From a bacterium OM1 bin76 (GTDB taxonomy: Bacteria; Actinomycetota; Acidimicrobiia; Spongiisociales; ZC4RG35): DNA of 64,000 bases. The stretch is taken from positions 133,368-197,367 of the forward strand of contig MPNA01000003.1 of NCBI GenBank assembly GCA_002238785.1, read 5' to 3'. Shown here piece by piece: positions 47,956 through 56,914 of the stretch. The position numbers were made by a program, and so were the translations under genes. The notes beneath the pieces were generated by a model, which ran no database searches, was not told the DNA's origin, and worked only from the letters and a program-made list of their open reading frames with translations. Position 1 is the stretch's first letter; every line of letters begins with the position of its first letter.

Positions 47956-48063
47956 CGGCTTCCCTCTGCGTGGGCGTCTCCTGCCATCAGGAAAATTAGC
48001 CCATTCCTCAGTCAAACCGCAATCCGACTCTTGGCGGATCCGAAAGAAATTCCCCTGTGACGC

Positions 48064-48093
48064 TTGACAGTTCGCGGTTGCATTTCGCATTCT
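48064..48093 (+). promoter_or_regulatory. Candidate promoter of the M23-like gene
   Basis: TTGACA at 48064-48069 and CATTCT at 48088-48093 are 18 bp apart. A start about seven bases downstream would coincide with the ATG/GTG codons at 48097-48102, suggesting leaderless translation. Confidence 0.5.
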
Positions 48094-48096
48094 GTA

Positions 48097-48621
48097 ATGG
48101 TGAGAGGACTCCACCTTGGAACTGCCGGGCGGTGGGCGGTCGCCCTTGTGGTCTTCGGGATCGCGTTGACAATCCCGACTTGGACCGTGGCGACCTGCTC
48201 CCTGTCCCTACGACCCCCAGTATCAGGAGAGGTTGTTCGCCCCTTTCAACCAACCCACCCCAGAGGCCACTGGGGTGTGGATCTGGCGTCTTCTCCGGCC
48301 GCAGTGGTCCGGTCTCCGGCGGCGGGCAGGGTTACCTTCGCTGGAAGGGTGGCCGGAATGCAATCGGTGACCATCGCTCTTCAGTCAAGGGTGAGGGTGA
48401 GCCTTTCGTATTTGTCTGAGATATGGGTGGTCCCCAATCAGCAGTTGGCGGTCCGACAGCCCCTGGGAAGGTCCGGCACGGATCACGGGCTTTCCGCGGT
48501 GCATCTGTCTGTGCGGGTGGCCGGGGAATACATCGATCCTCTCCCCTCGTTGGAATGTCGCCCACCATCCGTTCCAATTCGGGGTATCCTCAGGCTCCTG
48601 CCCGCCCGCTTTGGTGGCTAG
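48097..48621 (+). CDS. Small secreted M23-like (LytM fold) protein
   Basis: About 174 aa. A signal-peptide-like hydrophobic stretch (WAVALVVFGIALTIPTW) is followed by a LytM/M23 core: HWGVDLAS supplies the HxxxD-type metal site, AAGRVTFAG is the typical next strand, and VHLSVRVAGEYIDPL corresponds to the C-terminal HxH region with only the first His kept. It may hydrolyse peptidoglycan or be a regulator with a reduced metal site. The start is ATG 48097 (GTG 48100 is possible). Confidence 0.75.
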   Translation: MVRGLHLGTAGRWAVALVVFGIALTIPTWTVATCSLSLRPPVSGEVVRPFQPTHPRGHWGVDLASSPAAVVRSPAAGRVTFAGRVAGMQSVTIALQSRVRVSLSYLSEIWVVPNQQLAVRQPLGRSGTDHGLSAVHLSVRVAGEYIDPLPSLECRPPSVPIRGILRLLPARFGG

Positions 48622-48689
48622 AACCAGTTCGGCTCCCGGTTCGGTCCCGGCCTCGAATCAACCTCCGTGAGGAGGCTAAGGTAGGCGGT

Positions 48690-49259
48690 GTGAGAAGGGC
48701 AGTGTTGGGCGGTACTTTCGATCCCCCCCACCTGGCTCACCTGGTGCTGGCGGAAGCAGCGTATCGCCAACTGGGCGTCTCGGTGGTGGAACTCATACCC
48801 ACCGGAAACCCGTGGTGGAAGTCATCTCCTTCCCCTTCTGCGGCGCATCACCGATTGGAGATGGTCAGGAGGGCCGCGGCGGGGGTCCCCTATTGGACGG
48901 TCAACGATTGCGAAGTGCGCAGGGAAGGCGCCAGCTACATGGTGGACACTTTGCAGACTTTCGCGCCCACCGACGAGATATACCTGGTTCTGGGCGCCGA
49001 CGCCGCCATGGGGATCCGCAGTTGGATGCGCTGGCAAGAGGTGGTGGAACGGGTCCGCCTGGTGGTGGCCGCCCGGCCGGGAACCGACCTCGCCAAGGTC
49101 GAGGAAGCCGTGGGTCATGCACCTGCCTGGCTGCAGATCCCCCGACTTGACATAAGCTCCGAGCAGATTCGGCGTCTATGTAGGTCCGGTCAGAGCATCC
49201 GGTTCCTGGTCCCGGAACCGGTGCTGGAATACATCCGGGAAAATCGGCTCTACGGGTAG
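48690..49259 (+). CDS. nadD: Nicotinate-nucleotide adenylyltransferase
   Basis: Makes NaAD from NaMN and ATP. 189 aa with GGTFDPPHLAHL at the N-terminus (nucleotidyltransferase HxGH-type) and ISSEQIRR near the end. GTG 48690 is preferred since the homologous region begins there; GAGGAGG lies 15 bp upstream. rsfS follows 4 bp later, the standard nadD-rsfS pair. Confidence 0.93.
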   Translation: MRRAVLGGTFDPPHLAHLVLAEAAYRQLGVSVVELIPTGNPWWKSSPSPSAAHHRLEMVRRAAAGVPYWTVNDCEVRREGASYMVDTLQTFAPTDEIYLVLGADAAMGIRSWMRWQEVVERVRLVVAARPGTDLAKVEEAVGHAPAWLQIPRLDISSEQIRRLCRSGQSIRFLVPEPVLEYIRENRLYG

Positions 49260-49263
49260 GGCG

Positions 49264-49689
49264 ATGGCTTATGATGAGGGGCATATCCGATCCTCAGGAG
49301 GTGGTTTAGTAAAGACTCTGGAATCTGCTCGGTTCGCAGCCGATGTGCTGGCGGAGAAGAACGCCTCTGACATCGTGTTGCTCGAGGTGGGAGAGGCGAT
49401 GGGCATCACCGACGTATTCGTGATCGCCACCGGTCGTTCCCGGCCCCACATACAGAGTCTTGTCGAGGAATTGAAGAAACGCTTTCGGGAGCAAGGCCGT
49501 CAGCGTTCGGGAGAGGAGGGGCTGACCGAAGCGGAGTGGGTATTGTTGGATTACGGTGACTTCATAGTGCACATCTTTTCTTCCGACCACCGCCTCTATT
49601 ACGGGTTGGAGCGGCTGTGGGGCGATGCGCCCCAAGTTTCCTGGACCGCTCCCGCAACCCAAACCGCATCCGAACTCACATCGGCCTGA
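49264..49689 (+). CDS. rsfS: Ribosomal silencing factor RsfS
   Basis: 141 aa. Binds L14 and blocks subunit joining in starvation. Family features are DIVLLEVGEAMGITDVFVIATG and WVLLDYGDFIVHIF. It is downstream of nadD and directly before tRNA-Ala. Confidence 0.93.
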   Translation: MAYDEGHIRSSGGGLVKTLESARFAADVLAEKNASDIVLLEVGEAMGITDVFVIATGRSRPHIQSLVEELKKRFREQGRQRSGEEGLTEAEWVLLDYGDFIVHIFSSDHRLYYGLERLWGDAPQVSWTAPATQTASELTSA

Positions 49690-49691
49690 TC

Positions 49692-49697
49692 TATAAT
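49692..49697 (+). promoter_or_regulatory. -10 element of tRNA-Ala
   Basis: A perfect TATAAT lies 12 bp before the first base of the tRNA. No convincing -35 is visible in the coding end of rsfS. Confidence 0.5.
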
Positions 49698-49708
49698 CCA
49701 AGAAGCCG

Positions 49709-49782
49709 GGGGCTGTAGCTCAGCTTGGAAGAGCGCTTGCATGGCATGCAAGAGGTCACGGGTTCAAGTCCCGTCAGCTCCA
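49709..49782 (+). tRNA. tRNA-Ala (GGC), likely integration site of the island
   Basis: 74-nt cloverleaf with acceptor GGGGCTG/CAGCTCC (one G-U), anticodon loop ATGGCAT and GTTCAAGTC T-loop. Anticodon GGC. Core genes end here, and a P4-type integrase gene pointing toward the tRNA begins the mobile island 208 bp further, the usual layout for tRNA 3'-end integration. No second copy of the tRNA 3' end was found up to base 64000, so the right boundary is probably outside. Confidence 0.94.
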
Positions 49783-49990
49783 CAGGAACAGGGGTATCTA
49801 CCTGGGGTGTCTTGTTGGGTTACTACGTTGGCTATGTTCTCTTGGCAGTTGGGTTGGATTGTCATCGGAGAATCGCGGAGTTGGTGGATAGGGTTATGTC
49901 TCGAGAGTTTAGGGTCAGAAGTGATCGATTGGGCGTTTGTTGGTGGTTGGGGGAATCGCCGTATCTTGTTGTGAGGGTTCCTGTCGGGTG

Positions 49991-51169
49991 TCAGATGCCT
50001 AGGTATTCGGCCCAATCGCACATGACGTCGATCCTCTCTTGGTAGTGACGGGTTCGGTAGTACGGGTCGTCTTTTCCGTGGGCTAGGGCAGCTTTCGCCA
50101 CTCGCCTTTTCACGTCCTCTTTAGCGGCCCAGTCCGTGAAGGTTGATCGTATCCCGTGGACGGTGGCGTCGTGGAATCCGTTTTCGTGGAGCAGTTTGAG
50201 GAGGCTGCTGGATCCCATGATCTTTCCGGTGGGTGATGGGAACACCAGTCCTGTGATCCCGTCTGAGAGTCCGAGGGCGCGTGTGAGTCTTTCGGTTTCT
50301 TTGAGGATCCGCAGGGCTGCTCCGCTGAGCGGCACGCGATGTTGCTTGTCGCTTTTGGTGTTGTGGGCTGGTATTGTCCATTCCTTTTCGAGACGGTCTA
50401 TCTGGTCCCATGTCGCTTTTCGGACTTCGCCGCTTCTGGCCGCTGTGAGGGTGAGGAATATCAACGCGTTGACGGCGATCCGGTAGGTGTCGTTGGTTGC
50501 CTCGATGATCTTGATGGCCTCCTTCACCTGGCTGGTAGAGAGGGCGTTGTGGTGTTGCGGTCGGTGTCTGACCTTTCCCAGCAGTTTTATGGCTCTTGGG
50601 GTGGGGTTGGACTCGATATAGGCTTTTCCTTCAGCCCTGTCCATGACGGCGCTGATCCGATACCGGAGTTTTCGAGCGGTCGGATGTTGGGTCCTCCATA
50701 TGGGCTCTAACACGGCGTAGATGTGACGGTGGTCAATGGTGTCGATCTCCATGTCCCCGATGTGGGAATAGACATGGTTTTCGAAGCTGCTTTCCCAGTC
50801 TTGGCGGCTTCGGCTCCCTTCACGCCAGTCGGGAGAGCGAAACTGGATAGTGTCGGCGGTTACCTGGCGGAAGGTTGGGTGTTTGTCGGTTCTTGGGTCT
50901 CGGCCTTCTTCCACTGCCTGGTGGTAGGCGAGCGCCCGACGTCGGGCTTCGGACAGTTTGACTTTGGGGTAACTACCGAGTCCGCGGCTGGTGTATTTGC
51001 CGTTGATTTTGATCCGTACGCTCCAGGTCTTCGATAGCACACCTGGAGTCTTGGTTTCCTTGATGTAGAGGTTCAAACCGTACCCACCGGGACCGTAATA
51101 GTGTCGCCCTAGTTTGGGAGCGGTTTGGGCCAAGATCGACTCTAGGTTTATCGGTTCTCTCTTCTTCAT
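49991..51169 (-). CDS. P4-type tyrosine recombinase (integrase 1)
   Basis: Site-specific integrase of 392 aa. It has an N-terminal arm-binding domain (GYGLNLYIKE, LGSYPKVKLSEARRRA), a core-binding domain and a catalytic domain with Arg in LTAARSGEVR, HGIRSTFTDWAA (HxxR), ALAHGK and the tyrosine region DDPYYRTRHYQER. All catalytic residues are therefore present. ATG 51169 is chosen because GAAAGGAA lies upstream. It points at tRNA-Ala and probably integrates the island there. Confidence 0.92.
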   Translation of the reverse strand: MKKREPINLESILAQTAPKLGRHYYGPGGYGLNLYIKETKTPGVLSKTWSVRIKINGKYTSRGLGSYPKVKLSEARRRALAYHQAVEEGRDPRTDKHPTFRQVTADTIQFRSPDWREGSRSRQDWESSFENHVYSHIGDMEIDTIDHRHIYAVLEPIWRTQHPTARKLRYRISAVMDRAEGKAYIESNPTPRAIKLLGKVRHRPQHHNALSTSQVKEAIKIIEATNDTYRIAVNALIFLTLTAARSGEVRKATWDQIDRLEKEWTIPAHNTKSDKQHRVPLSGAALRILKETERLTRALGLSDGITGLVFPSPTGKIMGSSSLLKLLHENGFHDATVHGIRSTFTDWAAKEDVKRRVAKAALAHGKDDPYYRTRHYQERIDVMCDWAEYLGI

Positions 51170-51268
51170 GGTCGTTGGGTTCCTTTCTCTGTCATGTTGG
51201 GTTCGGGAGGAGCGATGTGGTGGGCGCTCCTCCCGTTCCCTGCGTTGTGCCACAGGCGATTCGTTTGG

Positions 51269-52432
51269 TCAGTTGGGAGACGTGGTTCCGGTTAGGTAGA
51301 TGGCCCACATCTCCATGACCTCTCTTCTTGTTTCGAGCAGTTCGGTACCGATACCGGTTGCTCGGAGTCCTCTGGGCGTGTGAGCGAGGGCCTGTTCGGC
51401 GATGTGGTTGGGCACACCGGTTTCGGCGCACCAATCAAAGAACGAGGAGCGCATGCCGTGAGGGACACAGCCCACGTTGTTCTCGCGGCACAGCTTTGAC
51501 AGGGTGCCGTCTGACAGGGGCCGTCCTGTGGGAGAGGGGAACACTAGCCCCACGCCGCCGGTGTGCTCCCAGGCTTCCTCCAAGACCGCGAGGGCTGCTT
51601 GGCTGAGAGGAACTCTGAACGCCTGCCCGGACTTCACCCTGTGGGCCGGGACAGTCCAGGTGGCGGTGTCAAGGTCGATCTCTTCCCACCGGGCACCGCG
51701 GGCCATGCCGTTCCGGACGGCGGTGTAGGTCATGAACCTGAACGCGGCTTTGGTCGCCCAATAGGCCTTCGATGCTTCAATGATCCGCAGAACCTGGGAT
51801 ACCTGGCTGTAAGGCACGGCTGGCATGTGCCTGACCCCGTTCCTGATCGGTCCCAACGCAACGTGGACCACCCGGGTGGGGTCATCCGAGCGATAGCCTT
51901 TACCATCCGCCCACTGCATGACAGCCCGGATATGTGATAGCACCTGCCGAGCCGTTTCTGGTTTGGTGTGCCATATGGGCTCCAAACAAGCCACCAGATC
52001 GCTGCTGGTCACCATCCCGACCCTTTTCATGCCGATCCGCGGGTACACGAACCTTGAAAGGTTGTATTCCCATCGTTTCAAGGTGCCACCACCGGGCCGC
52101 CAAGAGTACGAACGAAGCTCGATCACCTGTTCGGCTGCTTCCTGGAAGGTCGGCTGGTTCCGGGTCAGTGGATGGCGGTTTTCCTTGACCGCTTTCCAGT
52201 TCTTCTTTGCCCGCCTTCGGGCCTCATCCAGGGTGACCTTCGGGTAGGTTCCCAACCTCAGGGTGATAGCTTTCCCGTCGATCTCAAGGTGCTGTATCCA
52301 CCTCTTGGAAAGACCCCTGATCTTGGTCTGCCGCGCTTGCAAAGCCAGACCATGTTGGTTGCGGTCGATCCACGTTCCCGGAGACCGCACTTTCTTTACG
52401 AACGTCTCAGACAATTTTCTTAAAGTAGCCAT
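51269..52432 (-). CDS. P4-type integrase homologue without tyrosine nucleophile (integrase 2)
   Basis: 387 aa, the same family and length as the downstream integrase (arm-binding LGTYPKVTLDEARRRAKK, HGMRSSFFDW, QALAHTPRG). In the nucleophile region the other protein reads YYRTRHYQER; here it is LRATGIGTELLETRR, with no Tyr until the structural WAIYL. The first Arg motif is AVRNGMARG, with Met instead of the usual Glu. The frame is intact. It may be inactive, a DNA-binding accessory of integrase 1, or use an unusual residue. 99 bp separates it from integrase 1. Confidence 0.85.
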   Translation of the reverse strand: MATLRKLSETFVKKVRSPGTWIDRNQHGLALQARQTKIRGLSKRWIQHLEIDGKAITLRLGTYPKVTLDEARRRAKKNWKAVKENRHPLTRNQPTFQEAAEQVIELRSYSWRPGGGTLKRWEYNLSRFVYPRIGMKRVGMVTSSDLVACLEPIWHTKPETARQVLSHIRAVMQWADGKGYRSDDPTRVVHVALGPIRNGVRHMPAVPYSQVSQVLRIIEASKAYWATKAAFRFMTYTAVRNGMARGARWEEIDLDTATWTVPAHRVKSGQAFRVPLSQAALAVLEEAWEHTGGVGLVFPSPTGRPLSDGTLSKLCRENNVGCVPHGMRSSFFDWCAETGVPNHIAEQALAHTPRGLRATGIGTELLETRREVMEMWAIYLTGTTSPN

Positions 52433-52592
52433 GCTCTCATTTCCTTTCTAATCAGTTCGGGATGTCCCCGATTGGTGACTCGCTCCACTTCTTGTGGAGG
52501 GGTGTCATAGGTAGGCCGGTGAGGGGAGGGGCCGGGTGTGGCCCCTCCCCACGGGCAAGGAGGGTGTTGTCCTCGCCCCGGGTTGGCCGAGA

Positions 52593-52811
52593 TCATTCCT
52601 CCTGGGGGAGGTTCTCGACCCAGCAACGGACCGACTTGTTCGTCCAACGAACTGTCCGCGGTCCTAGCCTGACAGGTTTTGGGAACTCCCCGGCGGCCAT
52701 CAGCCGGTACAGCTGTGACTTGCAGAGCCTGGTGTTCTCCAGAATTTCTCCCATTCGCAGCAGCCAGGGCTGGGACGATGGGGTTCCCATGGGCTCAGGT
52801 TGAGTGTTCAT
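52593..52811 (-). CDS. AlpA-like excisionase / helix-turn-helix regulator
   Basis: 72 aa. The MerR-like winged helix reads LLRMGEILENTRLCKSQLYRLMAAGEFPKPVRLGPRTVRW, in pieces typical of AlpA regulators that control P4-type integrases and excision. ATG 52811 lies 6 bp after AAAGGAGG; ATG 52817 sits directly on the RBS and is unlikely. It is upstream of the two integrase genes on the same strand. Confidence 0.85.
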   Translation of the reverse strand: MNTQPEPMGTPSSQPWLLRMGEILENTRLCKSQLYRLMAAGEFPKPVRLGPRTVRWTNKSVRCWVENLPQEE

Positions 52812-52836
52812 AGCCATCCTCCTTTCTCTTGCTCGG

Positions 52837-53302
52837 TCACCGAAGAAGAGAAAAGGGAAGAGTTCGCAATGGCTGCTCCGCGTGCCGGGTTGTCTCTCCC
52901 GGTTTTTGGGGTTAGCATTGTTGGTGTCTGACCTTTCCCTCTCTTCTTGGTGAGGATCGGTTGTTTCGCCCGGGTTCTCCATTGTCTCTGGAGGACCGGG
53001 CACTTTCTGAACTTAGGGCTTGGTCGTCTAGGGCCCAAAAACAGTTTTACGGCGAGTGCGCGCGGTGTTGGTTGTTCACCGAAGTAGGAGAGTGAAGGGT
53101 TCGCAATGGTTGCTGCGCGTGCCGGGTTGTCTCTCCCGGTTTTTGGGGTTAGCATTGTTGGTGTCTGACCTTTCCCTCTCTTCTTGGTGAGGATCGGTTG
53201 TTTCGCCCGGGTTCTCCATTGTCTCTGGAGGACCGGGCACTTTCTGAACTTAGGGCTTGGTCGTCTAGGGCCCAAAAACAGTTTTACGGCGAGTGCGCGC
53301 GG
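52837..53302. repeat. 237-bp tandem direct repeat (two copies)
   Basis: Bases 52881-53065 recur almost exactly at 53118-53302 (offset 237); similarity extends less perfectly left to 52837/53076. Each copy holds CCGGG/CCCGG followed by TTTTT and a 12-bp hairpin (52967-52998, 53204-53235) with one bulged base. Because 237 is divisible by three, a minus-strand frame stays open across both copies, but I do not think it is a gene. The repeat sits directly upstream of the AlpA gene and may be its control region or a recombination/replication site. Confidence 0.9.
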
Positions 53303-54144
53303 GGACGGAAATTGCTGCGCTGTCGCAGCATCCAGCTCAACAAGGGAGGGTGTTTCCCGCTGGTACGACCTCGACCAGAACTGAGCTAGCCTGTCATTTG
53401 GTCAATGCCGACAACCCTGTTCCGGGGCTCCTTTTAGCCGTAGCTTGCTATTGGACTTCTTCTTCTGACGAGCCCGGGGTCCCTTCGGTGGGCATCTGTG
53501 TCAGAGCGATCCCCGTTAGCTACTGTGCGGGTTTCTGCGTTGGCGGGTTGACCAAAATGGGGGCCGGTGGCGTCAGTGTGGGGTCAGGGTGGACCCATTT
53601 GGGACCTGGTGGCGCTGGCGCCGGACCGCCTGTTGATCGGGCGAGGGTCGCGTTTGTCGGGTTCGGCTATCTAAGGGCCCCTACGTAGCAATTGGCCGAA
53701 AAACCGCAAGAGGATGTGTGGGCTCTTGGTCTTTGCTGTTTGCAGGCGTCCGAGTCGAGTTTTCAATCAGTGTGAGTGGGAGGTCTCGTTGATTGCCTAC
53801 ACATAGTGTCGTGTTCGGTTAGCCGACCCGGTGTTCGTATTTTTCTGTCGTTTAGTCCAGAGCACCCGTTTGCCGCAGTTGGCCCTTAGGTTCCCCTCCC
53901 ACGGGCTTGTGTGTCCTGTTTTCTGAGATGTAGCCACACCGGGGTGAGACTGAATATGGTTTTCGGGGTTGAGCTTGAGGGTGGCTGCAACCGTCAGGGG
54001 GTCGACTGTCGCGGGCGGTCGACCTGCTAGTTGGTGAGCGTTCACACGCGGGTTGAGATGTCGGTGAAGCTGTTCGCACAGGTTTGGCGACGGGTTATCA
54101 TGCTGATAGAGACGACTTGACGATCGATAACAGGAGCGTCGCTG
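53303..54144. other. Long non-coding stretch left of the conjugation genes
   Basis: About 840 bp with no convincing gene. A small hairpin TGCTGCG/CGCAGCA lies near 53312-53329. An inverted repeat TATCA/TGATA with three central bases lies at 54096-54108, about 40 bp before the small membrane-protein gene, and could be its operator. The origin of transfer, if present, may be here but I cannot identify a nic site. Confidence 0.4.
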
Positions 54145-54465
54145 ATGGCGGAGAAGGAGAATGCTTCGGGTTCGGGTGGTATCGATTGGGTGAGGGTGGT
54201 TGTGTTCGCCGTGTTTGGTTGGGGCGCGGTGTTGTGGTTCCAAGAGTGGTGGGATGCGAACGAGGCGTCCGTGTGGTGGTGGGCTGCGCGGGTGGGTGTG
54301 GCGGCGGCGGTCGGGGCGTTGCTGTTTTTTGTTTTGAGGTGGCGGTGGAGGCGTGGGTCGGCCCGGGCCGCCCGGGGGCTGGTGGGTGAGGGGTGGTCTG
54401 GGGGGGAGCGTGATGTGTTCGCGGTGGTTCCTGGTGCGGGGAGTGGTCGCGGGAGGCGCCTGTGA
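54145..54465 (+). CDS. Small membrane protein preceding the coupling ATPase
   Basis: 106 aa with two predicted membrane helices (VRVVVFAVFGWGAVLWF and AARVGVAAAVGALLFFVL) and an Arg/Gly-rich tail. RBS AGGAG precedes the ATG. Its stop overlaps the next gene as GTGA, so it is translationally coupled with the conjugation-type ATPase. It probably anchors that ATPase to the membrane, since the latter has no clear membrane segment; this is inference. The family is not recognised. Confidence 0.7.
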   Translation: MAEKENASGSGGIDWVRVVVFAVFGWGAVLWFQEWWDANEASVWWWAARVGVAAAVGALLFFVLRWRWRRGSARAARGLVGEGWSGGERDVFAVVPGAGSGRGRRL

Positions 54466-56729
54466 CGGGTCGGAGGCGCCGGGTGGAGATTCCGGCGTTG
54501 GAGTTGTGGCCGGGAGTGTTGCGCGAGTCGCTTGTGTTGGGTGGTTCTCGGTCGGTGGTCCGGGTGTTGTGGGCCCGTGATGAAGGGGGCGAGTTGGTTT
54601 CGGGCGTGTCGGTTGATCGACAGCTGGGTCCGAGTGTGCGCCGGTCGGTGGGGTCGTTGTGGCCGGACGCGGTGGTCGAGGATTGGCCCCGGGGGGTGAC
54701 GGTTTCCGATAAGACCCCCACCGGCGGGGGTGCGGTGGAGCGCCGCTATCTGATGCCGGCGGTGTTGTCCCGTCCTCTGTTCACACCGTCGGGCACTCCG
54801 GACCATCCAATGGCTCGGGTGGCGGACGTGTTGGAGACCCACCCGGACGTGGATTTCGGGTTGCGTGTGGATTTGGTTCCTATAACACCCTCCGCCCGCG
54901 GGCGGGTGTGCGCCAAGCGTTTGGAGACATTGGACGACTACGACCCTGATCGGGAGGTGTGGGAAACGGCGGAGAAGCGGCAGATGCTGGCCGGGGTGCG
55001 GGTGTTGTTGCGGGTGGCCCGTGAAGGTGCGGGGCATGTTGGGGAGTGTGTGGGGGTGGCTGATCGGGTGTGTGGTGTGTTGGACTCGCTGTTTTCCACC
55101 GATAACAACTCCCTGACTGTTCGTGATGTGAGCGACGGGTTGTTCGACCGGGTTTGGGAGACGGGGGTGTTGGAGCGGGATTTGCCGGTTTGGCATTGGG
55201 ACTGTTTGCACACGTTGTTGGGTCCTCCACCGCCGGGAGTGGGCAAGACAGTGGGCCGGCGGTTACCGGACCCGCCTGCTTTGGAGACGTTCGAGCCTCG
55301 TTTTCCGGGGGGTTTGATGCCGGTCGGGGTGCTCCCGGGAGGGCGGATGGTGGGAGTCTCTTCGGGTGAGCCCACTGATCCTGGTGTGGACCTGACCGTG
55401 GGTGGGACCGGTTCCGGCAAGACGTATCATGCTATGGCGAGGGTGATCTCTTTGGTGGAACAGGGCCGGGGAGTGCTGGTGCTCGACCCCCACCGCACGG
55501 CGGTGCATGACCTCAAAGAACACCTGGCGGGCGGTCACGCTGACCGGATCCTCGAGATCGATCTGCGAGCCACCAACAGTATGGGCGAGCCGGTGTCAGC
55601 GGGGTGGAACCCCCTTGATCTGACCGTGGTACCCACCCGCCTGCGCAAAGGACGGATCGAAACCCTCAAACGGATGCTGCCGGTGGCGCTGTTCCCCACC
55701 TATTTCGGGCCCAACAGCAAGTCTCCTCAGACATCGACGATCATCCGAAAGAGCCTTGAATGTCTGCTGCACCTCAACCTCGCCCTGCCCGCCGAGTTGC
55801 AGACCAACATCTTCTGCCTGCAGGACCTGCTGTTGGACGAAGAATGGAGAGAACAGGCTATCGACCAGCTGCCCGTCAGAGACCAAAAGTGGTGGACACG
55901 TGTCTACCCGACCATCGTGGGAACAAAGGGCGCGTCGGCGGTGGCGCTGAAACCGGCTCTGAACGCGTTGGAGCAGTGGAAGTCCCAGGACCGGATCCAG
56001 GCTTTGTTGGGTGCCAGTGTGAGCACGTTGCGGTGGCGGGACATTATCGACGAGGGAAAGGTCTTGTTCGTGGCGCTCGAAAACGACGGGTCAGAAACCG
56101 ATAACCTGCTGGCACGACTGCTGGTGGGAGAGATGGTGGCGGCGTTCAAGGAACGGGGAATGTCACCCACCCGTGAAATTCGACCCTATCACTTGTTCCT
56201 GGACGAGTTCCAGTCCTACTCCGCAGTGTTGGAGGCTCAGGCGGGGGTGATCGTTCAGGAGTTGAGAAAGTTCGGCGCCAAGGTCCACTTTCTCTGCCAG
56301 TCTCCCTCGGTGCTGTCCAAGAGAATGCGGGAAATCATCCTGGCGAACGCCACCCATTTGTTCTGCGGGAGGTTGGGCAGCCCCGCTGACGCCGAGCAGA
56401 TGGCCAAAGCCATGAGCGGCCGCCACTTCTCCCACCGAAACAACAGCGGCGGGGTGCCGGTGGAAGGCCGGGACCTGCGCGGTTTGGCCCGGTGGCATTT
56501 CATCTGCCAAGTCACCCACGAGGGGGAACTTTCCGAGGGGTTCCAGGTCAAGGGAATCGACACCAAAAAGGCATGGGCGCATCTGCGCACCGGTCGGGAC
56601 ATCACCTCCCAGATCGCCGCGAACACCGGCCTGGAACCGGTCGAGACCCGACTTGACCACACCGACACCCTCCCCGAGCGCATCTCACAATGGCTCACCC
56701 ACAACACCGACACTCCCACCGGGCCATAA
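54462..56729 (+). CDS. TraG/TraD/VirD4-like conjugation coupling ATPase (HerA-FtsK superfamily)
   Basis: 755 aa. The first ~300 residues are an actinobacterial N-terminal domain without clear motifs. Walker A is GGTGSGKTYHAM near residue 315 and Walker B YHLFLDEFQS near residue 578, followed by VHFLCQSPSVLSK and LFCGRLGSPADAEQMAKAM, typical of coupling proteins that deliver DNA to a type IV secretion channel. GTG start on the GTGA overlap. No relaxase or VirB4 is seen in the window, so the element may be mobilisable, or the other genes lie outside. The 5' half is strongly G/T-rich and the 3' half more C-rich. Confidence 0.85.
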   Translation: MTGRRRRVEIPALELWPGVLRESLVLGGSRSVVRVLWARDEGGELVSGVSVDRQLGPSVRRSVGSLWPDAVVEDWPRGVTVSDKTPTGGGAVERRYLMPAVLSRPLFTPSGTPDHPMARVADVLETHPDVDFGLRVDLVPITPSARGRVCAKRLETLDDYDPDREVWETAEKRQMLAGVRVLLRVAREGAGHVGECVGVADRVCGVLDSLFSTDNNSLTVRDVSDGLFDRVWETGVLERDLPVWHWDCLHTLLGPPPPGVGKTVGRRLPDPPALETFEPRFPGGLMPVGVLPGGRMVGVSSGEPTDPGVDLTVGGTGSGKTYHAMARVISLVEQGRGVLVLDPHRTAVHDLKEHLAGGHADRILEIDLRATNSMGEPVSAGWNPLDLTVVPTRLRKGRIETLKRMLPVALFPTYFGPNSKSPQTSTIIRKSLECLLHLNLALPAELQTNIFCLQDLLLDEEWREQAIDQLPVRDQKWWTRVYPTIVGTKGASAVALKPALNALEQWKSQDRIQALLGASVSTLRWRDIIDEGKVLFVALENDGSETDNLLARLLVGEMVAAFKERGMSPTREIRPYHLFLDEFQSYSAVLEAQAGVIVQELRKFGAKVHFLCQSPSVLSKRMREIILANATHLFCGRLGSPADAEQMAKAMSGRHFSHRNNSGGVPVEGRDLRGLARWHFICQVTHEGELSEGFQVKGIDTKKAWAHLRTGRDITSQIAANTGLEPVETRLDHTDTLPERISQWLTHNTDTPTGP

Positions 56730-56914
56730 ACCGTGTGCCCACCACCCACCACCGCTACCCCCGTCCCCTCGCTCAGTTGGTGTGCTCCCCGGGCTGTTGC
56801 TACGCGCACGCGGGCGCGCATACCGGACCCCAATCAAAGAAATGGGCGTGTCAAGCCCACCAAACGCCCGGGTCACCCCTGTGGACAGCGAAACCATCTG
56901 AGCACACAAAAACC

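Noticed and set aside
52808..53275. Minus-strand 155-aa open frame spanning both copies of the tandem repeat
   Set aside because: It is open only because the 237-bp period is divisible by three; composition is non-protein-like and it runs into the AlpA start region.
53293..53688. Plus-strand 131-aa open frame
   Set aside because: No RBS, no recognisable domain, Gly/Ala/Val-rich as expected from a G-rich non-coding stretch.
54042..55211. Long minus-strand open frame opposite the coupling ATPase
   Set aside because: It lies antisense to a gene with clear Walker motifs; its Pro/His/Thr-rich sequence is typical of a shadow frame.
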